From the NCBI GenBank assembly GCA_016744925.1, contig JADGDJ010000005.1:1-35956 (forward strand): a stretch of DNA of 35,956 bases, given 5' to 3'. The notes beneath the pieces were generated by a model that worked only from the letters and a program-made list of their open reading frames with translations, had not been told where the DNA came from and ran no database searches. Positions 7,393-16,206 of the stretch are shown piece by piece (position 1 is the stretch's first letter; each line of letters begins with the position of its first letter). A program made the translations under genes and the position numbers. Origin of the DNA: Spirochaetaceae bacterium. GTDB lineage: Bacteria; Spirochaetota; Spirochaetia; DSM-2461.

Positions 7393-8778
7393 ATGAAATC
7401 AGTAGTTACAGCTAAAAAAACGGTTCTAATCTGTCATTACAGGGTCGGTTGGACAGATGGAGTCTCTCTGGAGATTGATAAGAGAGTGGATGTGCTGAAA
7501 GAAGCCGGATGGAATGTATATCTCCTTGCAGGTCCTAATAGCAAAGGTGCAGATTATGTTATTGATGAACTTAATTTTGATCTTCCTGAAATTCGGAAAA
7601 TTACGGATAATGCCTTTTCTGAATTAAAAGATTTCCGAAGTGAAGCTGATTTATTAAAAGAAATAGGTAAAGTCTCAGATCTATTCAGTATTAAACTCAA
7701 TCGTATATTAGATGAATTAAATCCCGATTTTATACTGCTTCATAATATTTTTTCACATGGGAGAAATATCCCTTGTGCTAAATCTTTTTACGAGGTTCTA
7801 AAAAAAAGGAATATTCCGGCTCTGGCAACTCATCATGATTTCTACTGGGAAAGAGAACACCTCAAAGAGCCAGTCGGACGGGAAATCCAAAAATACATGG
7901 ATCAATACGTACCTCCCGTTCTTCCTCGTCTCAAACACGCTGTGATCAATTCCATTGCCGGTACAGAGCTTTTAAGTAAAACCGGAATAGAATCTTTTAT
8001 CATTCCCGATACACTCGATTTTCAAATTGCCCCCTGGTTAAAAGACTCTTTTAATTCCACATTACCGAGTGATTTTTCAATGAATGAGGATGATATTTTT
8101 ATTCTTCAAGCCACCCGTATCGTAAAACGTAAAGGAATTGAGCTAATTCCTCCCATCATTAAAAGGCTGAATGAACCGGAATACTTAAATCGATTAAAAG
8201 GGAAAATATTATATAACGGTAAAATGGTTAAGGAGGACTCCCGGTTTGTTTTTTTATTAGCGGGATATGCTGAAGATGAAGCCCTTACCTATCTGGATTC
8301 ACTAAAAAAAATGATGGCAGATCAGAATATCCCCCATTATTTTTTAGGGTCTAAAGTTGCTGCTGAGAGAAATGAAGCAGGAGGATTAAAGAAATATTCC
8401 CTCTTTGATACATATCCCTATGCCGATATAGTCTCCTTTCCCAGTCAGGTTGAAGGTTGGGGTAATCAGTTTCTGGAAGCTGTATTTGCAAAAAAACCTG
8501 TTCTTGTATTTGAATATTCTGTATTCATAAAAGATATAAAAGATGAAGGCTATAAATTTATCAGTCTCGGGAATAAGGTCCAAACTGATAAAAAATCCGG
8601 GCTAATAAAATTGAGTGATAATAAAATTGACCAGGTTTGTAATGAGGTCATAGAAACACTCTTGTCTGAAGATATAATGAGTGATCTGAATAACAATTAC
8701 GATCTGGCAGAAAAAAACAATTCCCGAAAATCTCTCAGTAAATTGATGACAATCGCCATGGAGCATTATGAAGACTGA
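7393..8778 (+). CDS. GT4-like retaining glycosyltransferase in a sugar-import operon
   Basis: This 461-residue GT-B fold protein has the C-terminal nucleotide-sugar site of family GT4. R242 and K247 lie in QATRIVKRKG, and an EX7E motif (E354 and E362) lies in PSQVEGWGNQFLEAVF. The N-terminal acceptor domain begins VLICHYRVGWTDGVSLE. There is no signal peptide or membrane segment, so it acts in the cytoplasm. It is the first gene of an operon with a glycosidase-like protein and an ABC sugar importer, with GTGGAG 12 bases before the ATG. A GT4 enzyme inside a disaccharide-import operon has a precedent in TreT, which reversibly joins or splits trehalose using ADP-glucose. A similar role here is only a hypothesis. 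Synthesis of a glycoside solute or glycolipid is the alternative. The fold is firm; the substrate is unknown. Confidence 0.8.
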   Translation: MKSVVTAKKTVLICHYRVGWTDGVSLEIDKRVDVLKEAGWNVYLLAGPNSKGADYVIDELNFDLPEIRKITDNAFSELKDFRSEADLLKEIGKVSDLFSIKLNRILDELNPDFILLHNIFSHGRNIPCAKSFYEVLKKRNIPALATHHDFYWEREHLKEPVGREIQKYMDQYVPPVLPRLKHAVINSIAGTELLSKTGIESFIIPDTLDFQIAPWLKDSFNSTLPSDFSMNEDDIFILQATRIVKRKGIELIPPIIKRLNEPEYLNRLKGKILYNGKMVKEDSRFVFLLAGYAEDEALTYLDSLKKMMADQNIPHYFLGSKVAAERNEAGGLKKYSLFDTYPYADIVSFPSQVEGWGNQFLEAVFAKKPVLVFEYSVFIKDIKDEGYKFISLGNKVQTDKKSGLIKLSDNKIDQVCNEVIETLLSEDIMSDLNNNYDLAEKNNSRKSLSKLMTIAMEHYED

Positions 8779-10141
8779 TTTATACAGAAGTGATATTTTC
8801 AAATGCTCGATAAATTCACTATCTCATAAGATCACAGAACAGGATAAATATTACAAAACGATCTCTATAAATGGGGGTGTGCAAAAAATATCCTGGTTGA
8901 TAGAAGGTGATGCTTATATGGTCTGGCCCAACAGAGAAGGTGAAGGATTCACAGTGTCTCAAGCTGTTAAAAAACTGGCTTCTCTTGAAAATACTTCTCA
9001 GGGAGTTTCTATTTCCTATCCGGCAACTGCATCAGTCATGGCTTTTTTGATCAGAAATGGTGATGGGGAAAGTCTTCTGATCTATATGGATCGCGATGAA
9101 GCCGGACGAGTTTGTGATATACGGCTTCAGAGAGAAAATGATAAGGCTCTTTCTATAAATATCACAGCAATTCATCAGTGCTGGCATTGCCTTCGAATTT
9201 CAGATGAAACGGTTTTTTCAAATTATCTGGAAGTACGCAATAATAAAAAAGATACATTAAAACATCAGTTTCAATTAGGCCTTATTGGTCCATATGGGAA
9301 ATGTTCAGTACCGGAAGATCTCGGGTTCAATGTTATTCCTCAGATCGCAGGTTTGATAAATGAAAACTATAATCCCGACACTTCGTGCATTCATATATTC
9401 GGATATGCTAGAGGCCATGATATTCTCTATCCCGATTATTCCCCTTCACAATTGCTGGGCGGGCAGAAGCTTTTGAAGTCCGCCTTAATTCAGACAAAAG
9501 ACATGGGGTTTGAAACATCCTTTTACCTCAATGGAAGGATTGTAGATTCGGAAGCTCTGATTCAGTTTCCCCGTTTAAAAGAGGCATTGCTCAGAGATAA
9601 TAGGGGCTCGTTAATAGAGGAAAAATATCAAAATCGTATTTTTTACGTCGTGAATCCATCTTCAATAGAATGGGGGAATTGTCTATTGGAGTGGGCTCAA
9701 ATACTTGCGGACTGTGGAGCTGATACGGTTCAGCTCGATCAACTCGGAGGGCGTGCTGCAGCGAAAGAGTGTGGTGATGTTTGGGGTGAAGGGTATAACA
9801 GAATTATTGACCGCATACATAATTTAGGTATGAAAGTGTGGATTCAGGGTGTTTCTGATTATTACAGAGCCGACAGGTTTGAAATGACTTTTCGCGATCT
9901 CAATATCCTCGAAGGCGGGACATTACGAGGTGGTAATCCCTTTGGAAAAAATGACTTGTCTCTTATAAAGATCTTTGCGAAAAACACTACTTTCATCGTT
10001 ACAAAATCTAAAATTAAAAAATTAGAAAATAGCGATGATTTCGATTTCATAATAGATTATCCCGATTACAAAGGTGAACTGCCCCTATATAACAAGCAGT
10101 ATTTGAAAATGTTAAATAATGCCGGAGCCGCGTTGCGGTAG
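8768..10141 (+). CDS. Putative cytoplasmic TIM-barrel glycoside hydrolase (DUF6259-like)
   Basis: This 457-residue protein has no signal peptide. The first 190 residues look like a beta-rich domain. The rest resembles a TIM barrel: HIFGYARGHD, then GFETSFYLNGRIVD, then GADTVQLDQLGG with a candidate catalytic D324, then NLGMKVWIQGVSDYY and DLNILEGG with candidate E382. The VQLDQ strand end resembles nucleophile strands of retaining glycosidases such as DUF6259 and GH36/GH101-like proteins. The assignment rests on pattern only. It overlaps the GT4 gene by 11 bases, so translation is coupled, and lies 28 bases before the binding-protein gene. It probably processes the imported saccharide inside the cell. 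Its short C-terminus (GELPLYNKQYLKML) after the barrel is unusual for glycosidases, which often end in a beta domain. Confidence 0.6.
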   Translation: MKTDLYRSDIFKCSINSLSHKITEQDKYYKTISINGGVQKISWLIEGDAYMVWPNREGEGFTVSQAVKKLASLENTSQGVSISYPATASVMAFLIRNGDGESLLIYMDRDEAGRVCDIRLQRENDKALSINITAIHQCWHCLRISDETVFSNYLEVRNNKKDTLKHQFQLGLIGPYGKCSVPEDLGFNVIPQIAGLINENYNPDTSCIHIFGYARGHDILYPDYSPSQLLGGQKLLKSALIQTKDMGFETSFYLNGRIVDSEALIQFPRLKEALLRDNRGSLIEEKYQNRIFYVVNPSSIEWGNCLLEWAQILADCGADTVQLDQLGGRAAAKECGDVWGEGYNRIIDRIHNLGMKVWIQGVSDYYRADRFEMTFRDLNILEGGTLRGGNPFGKNDLSLIKIFAKNTTFIVTKSKIKKLENSDDFDFIIDYPDYKGELPLYNKQYLKMLNNAGAALR

Positions 10142-10169
10142 GCATTGAAAATAAATAGGAGGCTTTCCA

Positions 10170-11414
10170 ATGAGAAAAGCTATAGTTTCTCTTCTGTTGA
10201 TATCATTGATGTCAACTGGTCTATTACTCGCAGGAGGACAATCAGGTGAAGATTCTAATTCTCCCACTTCATTAGTCGTATCATCAAGACTCTATTCAAG
10301 AGCTACAGAAACAAAATTTCTGTATGATGAAATATTTCCGGAATTTGAAGCTGAAAATAATGCTATCATAAAATTTGAAATACTGGATGACGAACCTCTT
10401 CTGAAAAGAGCCAGGTTACAAAGTGAAACCGGACGGTATACAACAGATGTTGTCATTGCCGGTACCGGCTGGATGCCTCAATGGATAGAAAACGGTTATG
10501 TGGAAGCACTACCGGTTAATGAATGGAATGACAGAACATTTTCAGAAGCTTTTATGAGCACAACTTCATCTGGTGGGAAAACATATTTTGCTCCTGTAGG
10601 TGCCGATGTCTATCTGATGCTTGCAAATAAAGATGCCATGAAATATCTACCGGCAGGAACTGATGTCCAGAACATTACATGGGAGCAGTATATAAACTGG
10701 GCTGTAGCCATTGCTAAAGGAGAAGGCGAAGGAAAAACTGCTGTTACAGGTGTTCCGATGAAAAGTCTCATTTATATGTATGGCGGAATGTTTCTCTCAT
10801 TTGGAGGAGAGTTTCCTGTAATAAACTCCGAAGGAGCTGCCAAGGGATGGAAATTACTCACTAAAATGAAAGATTCTTATTCTCCGACAGTTATGACATA
10901 TGACAATGTGACAATCCCTATGAAAAGTGGAGAAACATGGTTGACTGTTGCTCATATGGCACGTATGGGTGAAGCTTACAGATCTAATCCGACTAACTAT
11001 ATTATAGCTCCAGCCCCTAAAGGACCTGCAGGTATTGGATCAATTGCAGGAGCAAGTGGTTTTTCTCTTCCAGTCGGAGCACCGAATCGAGATCTTGCCT
11101 TGAAATTTATAGAATTTATGACACGTCCCGATATCGCCGTGAGAATTGCCAGGGGTACAGGAGGATTCCTGCCTCCTATTGATGAGGCAATTGAAGTCCT
11201 TGGAGATTCTCCGATTGATGAAGTTATCAAAAAAGGTGTAATGGTTCTTCAGAATGGAGTTTTATCCGGTGTTCCAGCCAGCGAGTATACTTCCTGGGGA
11301 GCTGTTAAACAGGTCTATGATGATGTCTTTTCAGAAATGATCCTGGGAACAGGGGAATTTGATATGGCTGTATTGGATGCAGCACAGAACAGACTGGATG
11401 CTCTAAAGAAATAA
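10170..11414 (+). CDS. ABC sugar transporter, extracellular solute-binding protein (family 1)
   Basis: This 414-residue protein has an N-terminal signal peptide (MRKAIVSLLLISLMSTGLLLAGGQ). The region before the cut site has no cysteine, so it is probably released by signal peptidase I as a soluble periplasmic protein rather than a lipoprotein. The mature part has the family-1 (MalE/UgpB) layout, with a beta-strand start (SLVVSSRLYS), DVVIAGTGWMPQWIENGYVE, and the late GASGFSLPVGAPNRDLALKF segment typical of these proteins. A strong AGGAGG lies 7 bases before the ATG. It is the third gene of the operon and delivers substrate to the two downstream permeases. Its ligand is likely a mono- or oligosaccharide and cannot be named from sequence. 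Confidence 0.93.
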   Translation: MRKAIVSLLLISLMSTGLLLAGGQSGEDSNSPTSLVVSSRLYSRATETKFLYDEIFPEFEAENNAIIKFEILDDEPLLKRARLQSETGRYTTDVVIAGTGWMPQWIENGYVEALPVNEWNDRTFSEAFMSTTSSGGKTYFAPVGADVYLMLANKDAMKYLPAGTDVQNITWEQYINWAVAIAKGEGEGKTAVTGVPMKSLIYMYGGMFLSFGGEFPVINSEGAAKGWKLLTKMKDSYSPTVMTYDNVTIPMKSGETWLTVAHMARMGEAYRSNPTNYIIAPAPKGPAGIGSIAGASGFSLPVGAPNRDLALKFIEFMTRPDIAVRIARGTGGFLPPIDEAIEVLGDSPIDEVIKKGVMVLQNGVLSGVPASEYTSWGAVKQVYDDVFSEMILGTGEFDMAVLDAAQNRLDALKK

Positions 11415-11421
11415 TAAAATA

Positions 11422-11442
11422 GCGGCCGGAATTTCCGGCCGC
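11422..11442 (+). other. GC-rich stem-loop between binding-protein and permease genes
   Basis: GCGGCCGGAA, a central T, and TTCCGGCCGC form a perfect inverted repeat, folding as a 9-bp stem with a 3-base loop. No T-tract follows, so it is not a standard terminator. Its position just after the solute-binding gene fits a 3'-stabilising or attenuating hairpin that raises binding-protein mRNA over permease mRNA, as in malE-malF type operons. Confidence 0.65.
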
Positions 11443-11458
11443 AATCAGTAGGTTAATG

Positions 11459-12370
11459 ATGACTATGAAAAATCCCCAGTTGTTACTAAGTATGGAAACA
11501 CGTAGGAAGATTATGCCTTATCTGCTTATTGCACCGGTAATAATCTACTATTTCATTTTCTGGCTGTTCCCTGTGATTAATTCTGTAATCGGAAGTTTTA
11601 AGGATATAGAGGATCAGTGGACATTAAGTAATTATATTTATATTTTTAAAGATCCTGTATTTTATCAGTCTGTTATAAATACAGGTATATTAGTTGTTTT
11701 TTCAGTAACAGTTGAATTCCTTCTTGCTTTTGGTTTGGCTCTGCTGATCAATATAAAATTCAAAGGTTCTTCAGTTTTTCTTTTTCTTGCCATGATCCCG
11801 ATGGCACTTCCCGCAGTTGCTGTCGGTGCTATCTGGACGTCAGGTTTTGCCACCAGAGGTTGGTTAAATAGCTTTTTAATGACCTTTGGATTTATAGATG
11901 ATGCGGGAAAGTTCCTTTTTTTAGCTGGAGGTAAATACGCATCGATGCTGCTTATAATCATTGTAGATGCATGGCAGGTTATCCCTTTTGTCATGATTAT
12001 TCTTCTGGCAGGGCTACAAGGCATTGGTAATGATATGAAAGAAGCCGGATATATTTTCGGCGGCAGCAGGTTTCAAGTTTTAAGGAAGATAATCATTCCT
12101 ATGCTTAAACCAACTATAACGACTGCTATGATATTGAGAATTATTTCTGCTATTCAAATCTGGCTGATAATTGTTATGATATTTGGTTTTAACAGAATTC
12201 CAGTCTTACTGGAACAGGTCGTATTGAATGTAGACGAACTTGGTTCTGAGTTCTTTCTTCGAATTGGTATGGCTCTCTCTGTGATTGTGGCTCTAATTGT
12301 TTCACTGGTGGCAATTCTTTATCTTAAAGTATCAGGTTCATTTGAGAAAAAGGACGGTGATAGTGAATAA
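11459..12370 (+). CDS. ABC sugar transporter permease (MalF-like)
   Basis: This is a roughly 303-residue inner-membrane protein with about six hydrophobic helices. It starts with a cytoplasmic stretch and TM1 PYLLIAPVIIYYFIFWLF. The EAA loop that docks on the ATPase is seen as MKEAGYIFGGSRFQVLRKI. ATG 11459 is preferred over ATG 11456 because AGTAGG (11447-11452) is 6 bases from it but only 3 from the first. ATG 11465 is also possible. It ends in an 8-base overlap with the second permease gene, so the two are translationally coupled and form the heterodimeric channel. It lacks the large P2 periplasmic loop of E. coli MalF. The family call is firm. Confidence 0.93.
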   Translation: MTMKNPQLLLSMETRRKIMPYLLIAPVIIYYFIFWLFPVINSVIGSFKDIEDQWTLSNYIYIFKDPVFYQSVINTGILVVFSVTVEFLLAFGLALLINIKFKGSSVFLFLAMIPMALPAVAVGAIWTSGFATRGWLNSFLMTFGFIDDAGKFLFLAGGKYASMLLIIIVDAWQVIPFVMIILLAGLQGIGNDMKEAGYIFGGSRFQVLRKIIIPMLKPTITTAMILRIISAIQIWLIIVMIFGFNRIPVLLEQVVLNVDELGSEFFLRIGMALSVIVALIVSLVAILYLKVSGSFEKKDGDSE

Positions 12371-13445
12371 TTCCATAAAACGAAACATTTTTCGTTCAGC
12401 CAGGCTGACTTCGCTTTATATCGTAGTTGCAGGTATTGCCCTGATTATTATATTCCCATTATTTTTTCTATTCTCTTTTTCTTTTATGTCTGATTATGAA
12501 ACCTATTCCGAATGGCCAAAACCTCTTGTCCCTTCAGTAAAAGCAGAATTTATGATCGATAAGGATAGTGAAGGGTATCATCTGTATATCTACAATAAAT
12601 CGAAAAAAGATTTTGCTGGTTTCGGTCCCATTTCATTCAACAACTCTGAGACGGATCTTACTAAACTTAGCAAATATATCAAAATACAGGCCAACTGCAA
12701 GATCTCAATTGAAGATATCAACAGTTATCTCAGCATTGTTGACCGGGACGGGGAAATCCGATTTTCAGCACGAAAAGATTTGTTTGCAAATTATATCCTT
12801 TTTTTTCAAGTCACGAGAGATGCAGGCCCTTCGGTCTTAAGAAGCTTAATGGTTGCATTATTTACGATTTTGATATCGCTATCCATAGGTGGCATGGCCG
12901 GATATGCTTTTGCAAGATATTTCTTCAAGGGAAAAAATATACTTAAAATAGGTGTCTTATTTGTCAGAATGTTTCCTGCAGTATCCATTGCAATTCCCAT
13001 GGTGATCATTCTTGCGAAAATGGGACTTACAGACAAACCTCTGGGTCTCTCGTTAGTGTATGCTGTTGGACAGATTTCTATGAGCATCTGGGTTACAGCA
13101 AGCGTTTTTATGTCGATACCCGTTTCACTTGAAGAAGCAGCTTTGATTTTCGGAACAAACAGAATTGGTGCCTTTTGGCATATTACTCTGCCGCTTGCTT
13201 TACCCGGACTGGCTGCCTGTGCAATGTATGCCTTCATCGGTTCGTGGAATGAAGTCATAAGTGCCATTGTTCTGACTCAGTTCAACCCCACTTTTCCTGT
13301 GGTTGTTTACAAAGCACTAATCAGATCTCAAAGTCAGGTAAATCTGATTACGGCCGGAAGTATAACACAGGCATTGCCGGCTATAATTTTTACACTAATT
13401 ATCAGAAAATATATACTCCAGATGTGGGGTGGCGTTAAAGTTTAA
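12363..13445 (+). CDS. ABC sugar transporter permease (MalG-like) with enlarged periplasmic loop
   Basis: This is a 360-residue inner-membrane protein. GTG 12363 is chosen because AAGGAC lies about 8 bases upstream and the gene then overlaps the first permease by 8 bases. A start at ATG 12297 would add 22 residues read out of frame from that gene. TM1 is at about residues 18-41. Five helices follow from about residue 158, with the EAA loop EEAALIFGTNRIGAFWHITL. Between TM1 and TM2 lies a hydrophilic segment of about 115 residues (44-157), clearly longer than in ordinary MalG-type permeases of about 280-300 residues. It could contact the binding protein or the substrate. The family is certain; the function of the insert is unknown. 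Confidence 0.92.
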   Translation: MNNSIKRNIFRSARLTSLYIVVAGIALIIIFPLFFLFSFSFMSDYETYSEWPKPLVPSVKAEFMIDKDSEGYHLYIYNKSKKDFAGFGPISFNNSETDLTKLSKYIKIQANCKISIEDINSYLSIVDRDGEIRFSARKDLFANYILFFQVTRDAGPSVLRSLMVALFTILISLSIGGMAGYAFARYFFKGKNILKIGVLFVRMFPAVSIAIPMVIILAKMGLTDKPLGLSLVYAVGQISMSIWVTASVFMSIPVSLEEAALIFGTNRIGAFWHITLPLALPGLAACAMYAFIGSWNEVISAIVLTQFNPTFPVVVYKALIRSQSQVNLITAGSITQALPAIIFTLIIRKYILQMWGGVKV

Positions 13446-13457
13446 ACAGGAGAAGGT

Positions 13458-14549
13458 ATGGCTGTTACATTAGAATTGTCAAATATAGCAAAACGTTATT
13501 CAAAGAAGGTCTGGGGAGTAAAAAAAATGGATCTTCAAGTAAAAAACAAAGAATTTATAGTTCTTCTCGGACCTTCGGGCTGCGGAAAAACCACTACAAT
13601 GCGAATGGTTGCCGGTTTGGAGGAAGTTACTAGAGGTACAATACTTTTAGATGGAAAAGATATTACAGATAAAGCTCCCCGGGACAGAGGAATAAGTATG
13701 GTATTTCAAAATTATGCTATCTGGCCTCATATGACTGTATTCGATAATATTGCTTTCTCTCTGAAACTTCAGAAAATTCCGAAGAAAGAGATTCGGCTAA
13801 GGGTTGAAGATACTGCCCAAATGGTCAAAATTCAAGAGTTACTGGAAAGGCTTCCCGGTCAGCTGTCCGGTGGGCAGCAGCAACGAGTCGCTTTGGCCCG
13901 TGCTCTTGTTGTAAAACCCAAACTGTTTCTTATGGATGAACCACTTTCCAATCTCGATGCAAAATTGAGAGTTATAATGAGGACAGAATTGAAGGCCATA
14001 CATCTGAAGACAGGCGCTACATCAATTTTTGTTACTCACGATCAATCGGAAGCTATGAGTATGGCAGATAGAATTGTGATAATGAAAGATGGAGAAATTG
14101 TTCAGATCGGGACCCCCGATGATGTCTACTTTAGAAGTGCCAGTGTGTTCGTTGCCGGTTTTATAGGAACACCTCCGGCAAATTTCTTCAATGTTCATTG
14201 TCATATTGATGGTAAAGATATAACACTCACCAATGAAAATTTTAACCTTTCAATCTCCAGGGAAAGATTCGAAAACTTAGCTGACTATGAAGGCAAGAAC
14301 ATTATATTGGGGATTAGACCAGAAGATATTGAAATTGTGGAAGAATCTGAAGCTTTGTTCTCAAATGAGATAATGGTCATTGAACCTCAGGGATCCCATC
14401 AGGTAGTTGCCTTAAATGTTTCTGATAACATTGTTAAAATGATTGTTCCTGCTGAAACAAAACTTCAATACAATGATACATTATTTCTAAATTTTAAAAT
14501 GAATCGTCTTCATCTATTTGATAGCGATACAGAACTTCGCATAAACTGA
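13458..14549 (+). CDS. Sugar ABC transporter ATPase (MalK/UgpC/MsmK type)
   Basis: This 363-residue ATPase has all nucleotide-binding motifs: Walker A GPSGCGKTT (38-46), signature LSGGQQQR (from 136), Walker B LFLMDEP (156-162) and the switch histidine H194 in VTHDQSEA. A C-terminal TOBE/OB-like domain from about residue 240 includes GIRPEDIEI, as in MalK-type subunits that can bind regulators. It powers import through the two upstream permeases. AGGAGAAGGT precedes the ATG, and the gap from the permease is 12 bases. As the last gene of the operon it is followed at once by the independent promoter of lnt. In some bacteria such ATPases serve several importers, but here it sits with its own complete system. 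Confidence 0.96.
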   Translation: MAVTLELSNIAKRYSKKVWGVKKMDLQVKNKEFIVLLGPSGCGKTTTMRMVAGLEEVTRGTILLDGKDITDKAPRDRGISMVFQNYAIWPHMTVFDNIAFSLKLQKIPKKEIRLRVEDTAQMVKIQELLERLPGQLSGGQQQRVALARALVVKPKLFLMDEPLSNLDAKLRVIMRTELKAIHLKTGATSIFVTHDQSEAMSMADRIVIMKDGEIVQIGTPDDVYFRSASVFVAGFIGTPPANFFNVHCHIDGKDITLTNENFNLSISRERFENLADYEGKNIILGIRPEDIEIVEESEALFSNEIMVIEPQGSHQVVALNVSDNIVKMIVPAETKLQYNDTLFLNFKMNRLHLFDSDTELRIN

Positions 14550-14553
14550 TCTC

Positions 14554-14583
14554 TTTACGGAAAACAATGTATTAAGTTATACT
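14554..14583 (+). promoter_or_regulatory. lnt promoter, leaderless type
   Basis: TTTACG (14554-14559), an 18-base spacer and TATACT (14578-14583, five of six consensus bases). The lnt ATG at 14590 follows after 6 bases (TCTCTC) with no Shine-Dalgarno sequence, so the predicted 5' end coincides with the start codon. Confidence 0.55.
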
Positions 14584-14589
14584 TCTCTC

Positions 14590-16164
14590 ATGAAGAATAT
14601 ACTTAACAGAAAAAACGTACAGAATATATTTTTTGAGCTCCTGCTGCTTTCGGTGGGAGCTCTGGTTTTTGCCCTCTCTTTTCCCAGTTTTATCAATCGT
14701 TGGGGCTTCGCCCCTTTAGCATTTATATCAATGATACCTGTCTTTATAATCATACACAGGATTGGTTATGTCAAAGCGGTCTTATACGGTGCATTTTTTG
14801 GATATTTAAGTTATTCACTATTTAATTACTGGCTGGCGACTTTTGATCCAGTGGCTTTTATTGTTGTTCCCATTATTTATGCCTCTTATTTTATAGTCTT
14901 ATTTCCTGCTCTAAAGCTGGCAGATAGTCTTTTCCCAAAAAAAGGCTATATACTGCAGATTTTTATATGGATCTCTTATGAGTTCCTCAGGACAAAAGGG
15001 TTCCTGGGGTATTCATATGGTGTTATTGGATACACACAATATAATTTTCTCTCTTTAATCGGAATTTCTGATATCACAGGTGTAGCGGGAGTCACATTTA
15101 TTGTCATATATCCTTCCATCATCCTTGGAAATGCACTGAAGAGAGGACTAAAACATTTTAAAGATAATTACAGAGTCTGGTTTAAGCCTTCAGCGCTGTG
15201 GTTGCTCCTTTTTTTACTATTCAACATTTACGGAGTTGTGGCAAAAATAGACTACAGTAAATCACCTGTATGGAGACCTGCACTTATACAGCACAATATT
15301 AATTCATGGCGTTCTGGTATTGAGATTTTTGAAGCAGCACTCGATAAGCTGTTTCAAATCTCTAAAGAAGCGATGAAAGAGAATCCCGATGCTCTAATCT
15401 GGTCTGAAACAGCTTTTGTTCCCTCTATAGATTATTACATGAGAACCAGAGCTGATAGGCGTAGGGTTGAAATGGTCCAGAGTTTGTATGATTTTATGGA
15501 TGAAACAGATGTTCCCTTATTTCTGGGGAATAATGATCTTTTTATCAATGGAAATGAAAGATTAAATTACAATTCAGTGCTTCACTATGATAATGGGGAG
15601 CAACAGGGAAAATATTACAAAACTCATCTGGTTCCATTTTCCGAGCATTTTCCTTACGAAAAAATAATGCCCCGTTTATACAATTATATACTCAGTCTTA
15701 AAGTAAACTTTTTTGCCAAAGGTGAAGAGTATACTGTTTTTGAACAGGATGGAGTTAAACTCGCACCATTGATCTGTTTTGAAGATACATTCGGTTATTT
15801 ATCACGAGAATTTATATTGAACGGGGGAGATATTCTACTCAATGTGACAAATGATTCATGGTCCCCCGAGCATGCATGCAATATTCAGCATATGGGAATA
15901 GCTGTTTTCAGAACAGTTGAAAACAGACGTTCAATGATACGATCGACCAATGGTGGCTATACTACAGCTATTGATCCCAACGGGAAGCGAATCGGCGAAT
16001 TAGAGCCTTTTACAGAGGGATATCTATTAGCCGAAGTTCCTGTTTTTAATTCTAAAACAACATTTTATACCAGATTCGGAGACTGGTTTAATATCCTTTC
16101 TATTATTATTTCCATGGTTGGATTCGGGTGGGGATTTATATTAAAATATAAACTGTTTAAATAA
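14590..16164 (+). CDS. lnt: Apolipoprotein N-acyltransferase
   Basis: This 524-residue inner-membrane enzyme adds the third acyl chain to lipoproteins. About six N-terminal membrane helices (residues 10-220) precede a nitrilase-fold periplasmic domain and a last helix at about 495-515. The Glu-Lys-Cys triad is present: E273 in WSETAF, K344 in YYKTHLVPFSEH and C396 in LICFEDTF. The length matches the family. No ribosome binding site precedes the ATG, and a promoter lies directly upstream, separate from the sugar operon. Substrates in this window would include the lipoprotein at 25374. Confident call. Confidence 0.96.
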   Translation: MKNILNRKNVQNIFFELLLLSVGALVFALSFPSFINRWGFAPLAFISMIPVFIIIHRIGYVKAVLYGAFFGYLSYSLFNYWLATFDPVAFIVVPIIYASYFIVLFPALKLADSLFPKKGYILQIFIWISYEFLRTKGFLGYSYGVIGYTQYNFLSLIGISDITGVAGVTFIVIYPSIILGNALKRGLKHFKDNYRVWFKPSALWLLLFLLFNIYGVVAKIDYSKSPVWRPALIQHNINSWRSGIEIFEAALDKLFQISKEAMKENPDALIWSETAFVPSIDYYMRTRADRRRVEMVQSLYDFMDETDVPLFLGNNDLFINGNERLNYNSVLHYDNGEQQGKYYKTHLVPFSEHFPYEKIMPRLYNYILSLKVNFFAKGEEYTVFEQDGVKLAPLICFEDTFGYLSREFILNGGDILLNVTNDSWSPEHACNIQHMGIAVFRTVENRRSMIRSTNGGYTTAIDPNGKRIGELEPFTEGYLLAEVPVFNSKTTFYTRFGDWFNILSIIISMVGFGWGFILKYKLFK

Positions 16165-16171
16165 GATATTG

Positions 16172-16200
16172 TTGCCAGCTCTTTCAAAGAATGTTATACA
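16172..16200 (+). promoter_or_regulatory. Promoter of the LuxR-type regulator, leaderless type
   Basis: TTGCCA (16172-16177), a 17-base spacer and TATACA (16195-16200) with an extended TG at 16192-16193. The start codon at 16207 follows after 6 bases with no Shine-Dalgarno. The 9-mer TGTTATACA is shared exactly with the bipA promoter. Confidence 0.55.
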
Positions 16201-16206
16201 GAAAAT

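Noticed and set aside
12297-12362. Upstream ATG 12297 for the MalG-like permease
   Set aside because: It lies within the coding end of the previous permease. GTG 12363 has an AAGGAC ribosome binding site and a normal short overlap.
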